Origin: Paramarasmius palmivorus
Lineage: Eukaryota; Basidiomycota; Agaricomycetes; Agaricales; Marasmiaceae
Direction: 5' to 3'
Assembly (NCBI GenBank): GCA_037176845.1
Contig: JAYKXP010000071.1
Location: forward strand, 186,001 to 250,000
DNA: 64,000 nt
Part shown: positions 58,427 to 64,000 of the stretch, piece by piece
Position numbering within the stretch: the stretch's first letter is position 1
Layout of the letters: each line of letters opens with the position of its first letter
Notes under the pieces: generated by a model
Seen by the model: only the letters and a program-made list of their open reading frames with translations
Told to the model about the DNA's origin: nothing
Databases searched by the model: none
Translations under genes and position numbers: made by a program

Positions 58427-60855
58427 ATGGACTATAGTACTCTTGCTTGTGTCCCACTTGGCGTCCTTTCAATCTGGGCTTTCTTTGCCATACAATCTAA
58501 CAAGCGCTCTCTCAAATTCCTCAGAGGGCCACCCAACACGTCCCTGTTACTTGGTTAGTGGTGTTCGCCTCGAGCTTATCAATCAGCTAAATGTCGCATA
58601 GGGAATGAGTATGATATCCTCCAACAGATTGACGTTGGCGGCGTCTTTCTACAGTGGATGGAGGAATACGGATCGGCCTATCGTGCTAAGACTGTTCTTA
58701 ATGTACGTGGATTGTCCTTTGCCGCCAAACCGTCACTCAGGACATCATTGGCCCGCGTCAACAGGAAGATATGCTCATTATTACAGACCCAAAAGCACTA
58801 CAACACATGTTCCACAAGTCGTCGTACCACTTCCCCAAGTCGGCTGATACTGTCTTCACCAGTATGAGGATATTCGGACCGGGCGTTGTTGCGGTACAAG
58901 GTTTGGTTTGTCTCCAGTCCTGCTGAATAGTTGGTGACATTCATTCGTCTAGGTCAGGTGCACCAGCGGCAACGAAAGATCATGATGCCAGCATTCTCTG
59001 CGGCTCAAATAAAACCGTTCGTTGCAATCTTCCAAAGGGTCACAAATTCGGTAATACATCATCTACCAAACATTCACACAAGGACTAACTTTATCTCCAC
59101 CTCCCAGCTGATAGCCCAGTGGCGTGAGCGTTTGTCGTCTGGAGAAGACATCATCGACACTACGAAATGGCTTTCAAACTTGACGTTGGATGCTCTGGGT
59201 GAAGGTAAGCATACCAAAATTCTGCATTACTGTACCGCTCAGTTCACCTTCATGGTATAGCGGTCTTTGACTACGAATTTGGAGCCCTCGAGTCCAAGAA
59301 CAACCATCTGGCCAAACTCGTCCGAAATCTCTTGTGTGTTATTCCGTTGCGTGCTACACGTCCTTCACTGCAGCTTTCTGATATTGGCTTAGTGTCGACA
59401 CTGTTCGCCCAACGAAGGCACGATACCTTTGGAACCGCATGCGTACCCATTACCTCCCCAGCGGCCTCGCGAACATAGGTGCCACTTTACATCCTACCAA
59501 GGAAGATGTTCGTTTCAAGCATTGGCAAGATACCTCGAAGGCCGAGGCCAAGATGCTATACAAAAATAAGCTCCAAGGCGAGGCTTCCGCAGAAAGCGAT
59601 GTCCTAGGTGTCATCTGTTAGTTCTTACTACACCCTACATTCCTCTCGATGCTCAAACCCGGTTCAAAGCGAGATCATTGGACGCAGAAGACGCTCAGAG
59701 GAGAATGGATGCTGACGAGGCGCTATCTCAGATGTCGTATGTATTCCTCGTCAGGAGTGCCACGAGGGTATGGGATGCTGACATTTTTAATTTTCCAGTA
59801 CTATTATCCTCGCAGGCCATGAAACATCCGGAAACACGTATGGCGTTCTAATGTCTGGGTGACCAATTCACTGACTTTCCACGCAGGCTCAACTGGCTGC
59901 TTTACGAGCTAGCTAAACATCCCGATGACCAGGAACGTATTTTCAAGGAAATCAGGCATGCCCGGGAACAAAAAAGTGGCGCGGAGGATCTAACTGCAAA
60001 TGACTTTGATTCGATGCCATTCCTCCATGCTGTGGTCAAGGTGCACCACCTGTCCTCATTCCCGTATTTGCGCCTTACGTATATCTCTTGTAGGAAACGC
60101 TCCGGCTACATCCCATTGTCCCGCGCCTCGTTCGTGAAGCGGAAGATGACGATGTTATACCGCTTGCGTTCCCAGTCGTCTCTGCATCGGGCGAGTTGCT
60201 TTCCGAGATCCCTGTTGCCAAGGGTCAGCGTATCTGGGTGTCCGTCATTGGATATAATTAGTGAGTGAAAATACATTGGGAATAGTGTTCATATTCACCT
60301 GTTCATTGTAGCATGAAAGAGGTATGGGGAGAAGACGCGGACCAATGGAATCCAGATCGCCACTTGGATGCGAAGAGGGCTATGACACTGGGTATGTACG
60401 GGAACTTGTGAGTGAACAATCCTCTCCGTGGTCCGTCACATATTGAGAAAAACTACGCCACAGAATGTCGTTCGGTATGTGAGATACCCTTCCAACATTC
60501 GTACAGCCATCTCATTTCTGTCACCACAGGCGCCGGTGTTAGAGGTTGTATCGGGTACGTCCACCTCTCTTATGTCCGTAATAGTATGTGTAGCATTGAC
60601 TTAAAAACCTAAATAGTTGGAGATTTGCGTGAGTCTGGGTTTGTATTTCAAACCAACGGACCTGAATCTGACAGTCTCTTCTCTAGGGTCCACGAAATCC
60701 AAACCGTGGCGGCTCTTCTTATCGAGTCTTTCACCTTCTCCATGATTCCAGGGGTTGAGATTGCTATGATTAACGCTCAAATGTCCGTGCCCATCGTCAA
60801 AGGCAAGATGGAGGAGGGCGTTCAGATGCCAGTGAGAGTGCAGGTTAGGGAGTAA
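58427..60855 (+). CDS. cytochrome P450, array paralogue 7
   Basis: Starts MDYSTLACVPLGVLSIWAFF, then KRSLKFLRGPPNTS. Spliced motifs: NEYDILQQIDVGGVFLQWM, EDMLIITDPKALQHMFHK, HQRQRKIMMPAFSAAQIKP, WRERLSSGEDIIDTTKWL, LWNRMRTHYLPSGL, I-helix LAGHETSGNT, LNWLLYELAKHPDDQERI, ExxR as ETLRLHP, EDDDVIPLAFPVVSASG, WGEDADQWNPDRHL, haem loop FGAGVRGCIGWRFA, ending RVQVRE and TAA 60853-60855. The haem loop is split over exons 60464-60474 (11 bases), 60530-60554 (25) and 60617-60628 (12). Intact; a tandem duplicate of paralogue 6. Confidence 0.9.
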
Positions 60856-61788
60856 ACGTGCATGTTTTTTTTGTCTGTACCATGATGAATGCTATGTGTT
60901 GAAGTGTCATCTGGTTGCTGTCAGGTACGAAATTAGGCGCCTGGGGCCGATGACCGAACACTTTGCTCCCGAGCTTGTCCCGAACCGTCACCATGTCGCA
61001 GCTGCAGCTGAAAAGATCATCCATCTGACTAGGTTTATGGAATTTTCAATGGTGAGCTTTTATCCTCATCCGACGCTGATACTTTTGTTCATCCTCCTGT
61101 GAAGTACTTTGGATGTACAACACCTATATCAACACGACTTCCCAGCTTGGTTACAGCAAGTAACAGCCAGGACCCATCAATGTCATATCCCTGGTGCTCG
61201 CCACATGAGTCCAGTTGACTGTCGATTCTCGAATGCATTTCTACGGGTTGTCGTGTTTTGAGCGGACAACTTGAAGGGAGGTCAGGTACGTGGCAGGTGG
61301 AATTTTCATTTCTGGTCCAGAAACTCACTATCATCTTTCTATAGTACTCCCTATATCAATTTATCAGAAACTAGACGTTGGCTCTACCGGTAAAATGCAT
61401 ACCGTTACGGTTCCTGACAAGTCCTACTCAATCAAAACCAACAGCGATTTTAGAAACGGACCCAAAACACGCTTTACATCGTACTGAGAGTCAATCCGAT
61501 CATTTCTTCAGGTGAACCTCTCAATTAGCAATATCTCGCTTATGTTGTCTATACTGACCAGGATAGCTGCTTAGTGCTCACCGCCCGAACCGGAAATGAA
61601 ATCACCAACTCACAGCTATCTCGACTCGCTGTGCACCTTAACATCTTACCCATACTACCGAAAGATGCAAGATAACATGGTCGATAGGCGGGGGAGTATA
61701 TAACAACGCCTGCTCTGAAGATCTCAAATATATACTCGAGCCTACCCATCTCCGTCGTCAATCCTTAAGGGTCTCTGTTCGCTATCTC
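60856..61788. other. intergenic
   Basis: Several short frames; none shows a domain. 5' flank of the membrane-protein gene. Confidence 0.5.
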
Positions 61789-63212
61789 ATGCCTAGCACT
61801 GAGGTTCTTCGCTCTATCGGGGACGATTTTGTTATTAAGGTCGCTCGTGTGGTGACTGAAGCGCCCCTCTACGGTATTTTAAAGGAATTGTGGTGGAGTT
61901 TTCGTGCTTACATTGTTATCTTTCTATTAGGTCTTTATGTTCTCTTGATGGGCTACTATCTTAGCGTCCAGAGGTCCGTCGTCATTCACGAATTCTTACC
62001 TTGTTCTGAATCATGACCATTCCAGCCAACGCAAGCTCGAAACGAAACGTTCGGTCTTTTTTGTGGTGCTATCAATTATGATGTTTATCGGATGCAGTTG
62101 CTTCCTGGCCATAGACATAGCCGACCTTGTAATACGGCTCCAGGTGACTTTTGCGGAAAGCCCGGACCTCTCCCTTGAGAAGAAGCTGGCGAAGGCTGAT
62201 TGCTTGACTAAACCGTTGATGTGGATAGGACATATGCTTTTCATCTTTTTGGTGTGTTTGGTCCTATCTTCATTTCAGTTGCTCGTCTCACCAAAGGAAT
62301 AGCTACCACTAGGAGGTTGTGTGGTTGTGTGGAGGACATGGGCACTATACTTCGAGCAGCGTAGGTGGGTCATCGCCCCCGTTGTAACGCTCACAGGTTC
62401 TTTCGGTCTGTTTCTTTCATCATTCTTCATTTCGAGCACTTTTTTAACTGGCTTGATAGCCGCTGCATTCTTTGAGCTCGGCTGTGATGTGAGAGCTCAA
62501 TGGAAGGTCAATAGCATGAAGCCCTCTGCTGCGTCTGTTGGACCAGATACATGCCGCAAAGCCGACATCGCAAGCTATAGCTTGTCGTTTATAACCAATA
62601 TAATTTGCACGGCTCTCATCTTCTACAAAGCATGGTATGTTTCATTACTCACTGGAATAGCACATCTTTCGTCTCACGTCCAGTCGAATAGGATGCGTAG
62701 AAGATGTATGAATGACCTCCTGGGTAAGAACAGGGGTCGATGGCCTCTCGACAGAATCCTTGCCTTCTTTTGCGAGTCTGGAGCAATATACCTAGTGCTT
62801 TATGTGCGCAAACTGGTTGTTATCATGCTCGTGGACGGTCGTAACGTTTTGATGATTCAGATTCTACAATGCATACCTATCTACAACCGAAGACTACCAC
62901 ACGATGCCATTATCGCCGTGAACATCGTCAACGCGGTCGTCCAACAAGCCATGGTACGTTACTCGTTCCTCATCCTCGTCTCCGTGACACTGATCGACAA
63001 ACATTTGCCAGGGAATATACCCTGCTAGTATCATGGTCATCTGCCATATGCAATTGTCACTTTGGGATAACCTTGGTCTACCTCTAGTCTCGGATGGTGA
63101 GACAAGCCAAGGAGTATCTTCTATTGAGTGGCGACAGAATCAGGGGGAAGCGAGTGGGCACTCGAGGATTACCCATTCGGCGGAGTCAGAGGACCCCAGA
63201 ATGTACGTATGA
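61789..63212 (+). CDS. multi-pass membrane protein, paralogue of the 15256-16800 gene
   Basis: Starts MPSTEVLRSIGDDFVIKVAR (compare MPSDEELEILRTVG and VIKVARIVAEAPFY in the other copy). Eight short introns; hydrophobic segments LYVLLMGYYL, VFFVVLSIMMFIGC, GHMLFIFL, IAPVVTLTGSF, SLSFITNIICTALIFY, AIYLVLY and AIIAVNIVNAVVQQAM; landmarks CVVVWRTWALY, FELGCDVRAQW and YPASIMVICHMQLSLWDN. Stop TGA 63210-63212. The first intron (57 bases, after APLYG) has no stop and keeps frame, so an unspliced version would still be translated; the other copy shows it is an intron. About seven helices; function unknown. Confidence 0.82.
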
Positions 63213-63400
63213 ACAGTTTGGCAATGTTGTAGCGAACCTGTATTTTGGTTATGTATAAGTATCATCGAAGTGGGATCATCGAATCATTCAATCTCCCCCA
63301 AATTCGAACAGGCCAAGAAAAGGCTGAGAGATGCCGTGGCCCCTTTAAAATTTCTAAAACAGTTTGATGCCTGCGTACCTTTTAATTCGCCACCACCACC

Positions 63401-64000
63401 ATGACCACCCCACTACTCCAGTTCTGCGACCTCCCCAATGAGCTTCAAAGTGACATCTTCCTCCTCGCGGCTCGCTCCTTCGAAGGTTCGGCGATCAATC
63501 TTGCGCTGGTGTCGAAGAAGCTACAAACCTGGTAGATGAATTCACTCTTTGCGTCAAAAAATCCCCTGTTTGACATTTCTGCTTGTCAGGATTGAAAGCT
63601 ACCTTTATCGCACAATAGTCCTCGACTATCCCCACAGACGAACCGAACTTTTTCTTCGGACCCTCGACGCTCGCCCCAAAGAGTTTTTCGCGACACACGT
63701 TCAGCGGTTGTATCTCGACGACATGAACCTGGAGGACACTGAAATCGAAAATTTACTCCATACCTGTTCGGGTATCGAGACATTAAACTGCTGGTTTGGA
63801 TTCGGTTACGATCGATTCAAGCATCCAGTCACCCTTTTTTCAAGCAATTTGAGTTCTCTTCGGAGGCTGTCAATCGAGTTCTTCGCTTTAAACATGATAT
63901 GGGGTACCACTGTTTTCGAAAGCGTGACTCACCTCGAAGTCGTTAATCCACCGAATACACCTTTCGAATGGGCACCGTTGTCAGCCACCACCTTCCCGAA
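63401..64000 (+). CDS. F-box protein, N-terminal part (runs off the window)
   Basis: Starts MTTPLLQFCDLPNELQSDIF with a standard F-box (LPNELQSDIFLLAARS, LALVSKKLQTWIESYLYRTI), one intron at 63532-63589, then an open frame to the window end. The following part has leucine-rich-like segments (HVQRLYLDDMNLED, IENLLHTCSGIETLNCW, LSSLRRLSIEFFALN, VTHLEVVNPPNTPF). It is not closely related to the three cassette F-box genes, which have a different N-terminus and no CDLPNEL. The C-terminus lies beyond the window. Confidence 0.85.

Overview
The window is nuclear DNA of a filamentous basidiomycete, most likely an agaricomycete. Nearly every gene is cut into many exons by introns of about 45-70 bases. 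The families present (a large P450 set, F-box proteins, DUF6534-like membrane proteins, Old Yellow Enzymes, a secreted arylsulfotransferase-like protein) are those expanded in mushroom-forming fungi. Three nuclear-type tRNA genes carry anticodon-loop introns. All gene models below were built by eye from splice sites and family motifs; exon ends are given only where I placed them.

Left flank (1-18 kb): the 3' end of a Ser/Pro-rich gene; a complete minus-strand P450 of a different family from those further on; a convergent pair of DUF6534-like membrane proteins; a sorting nexin 3 (SNX3/Grd19) orthologue; two tandem Old Yellow Enzymes; an intron-bearing tRNA-Gln; and a multi-pass membrane protein.

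Middle (18-42 kb): a decayed FAD-linked oxidase, then a repeated two-gene cassette in which an F-box gene and a P450 gene face each other tail to tail. One cassette is inverted (about 19.8-24.2 kb) and two are direct neighbours (about 31.6-36.0 and 36.8-41.3 kb). Between the first and second cassettes lie a stand-alone Tc1-like helix-turn-helix gene, a local duplication carrying a tRNA-Ile and a tRNA-Ile relic, a Ser/Thr/Pro-rich gene, and a second tRNA-Ile in opposite orientation.

Right part (42-64 kb): an NmrA-like NAD(P)-binding protein, a secreted arylsulfotransferase-like protein, four more P450 paralogues in head-to-tail array (47.7-60.9 kb, as two recent pairs), a paralogue of the left-flank membrane protein in opposite orientation, and the start of an unrelated F-box gene.

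In all, seven closely related P450s share one architecture of about 16 exons, including an 11-base and a 12-base micro-exon around the haem loop, and all have TATA boxes. The oxidative genes (8 P450s, 2 OYEs, NmrA-like, FAD oxidase relic) suggest detoxification or tailoring chemistry, but no PKS, NRPS or terpene synthase is visible here. The most distinctive feature is the triplicated convergent F-box/P450 cassette.
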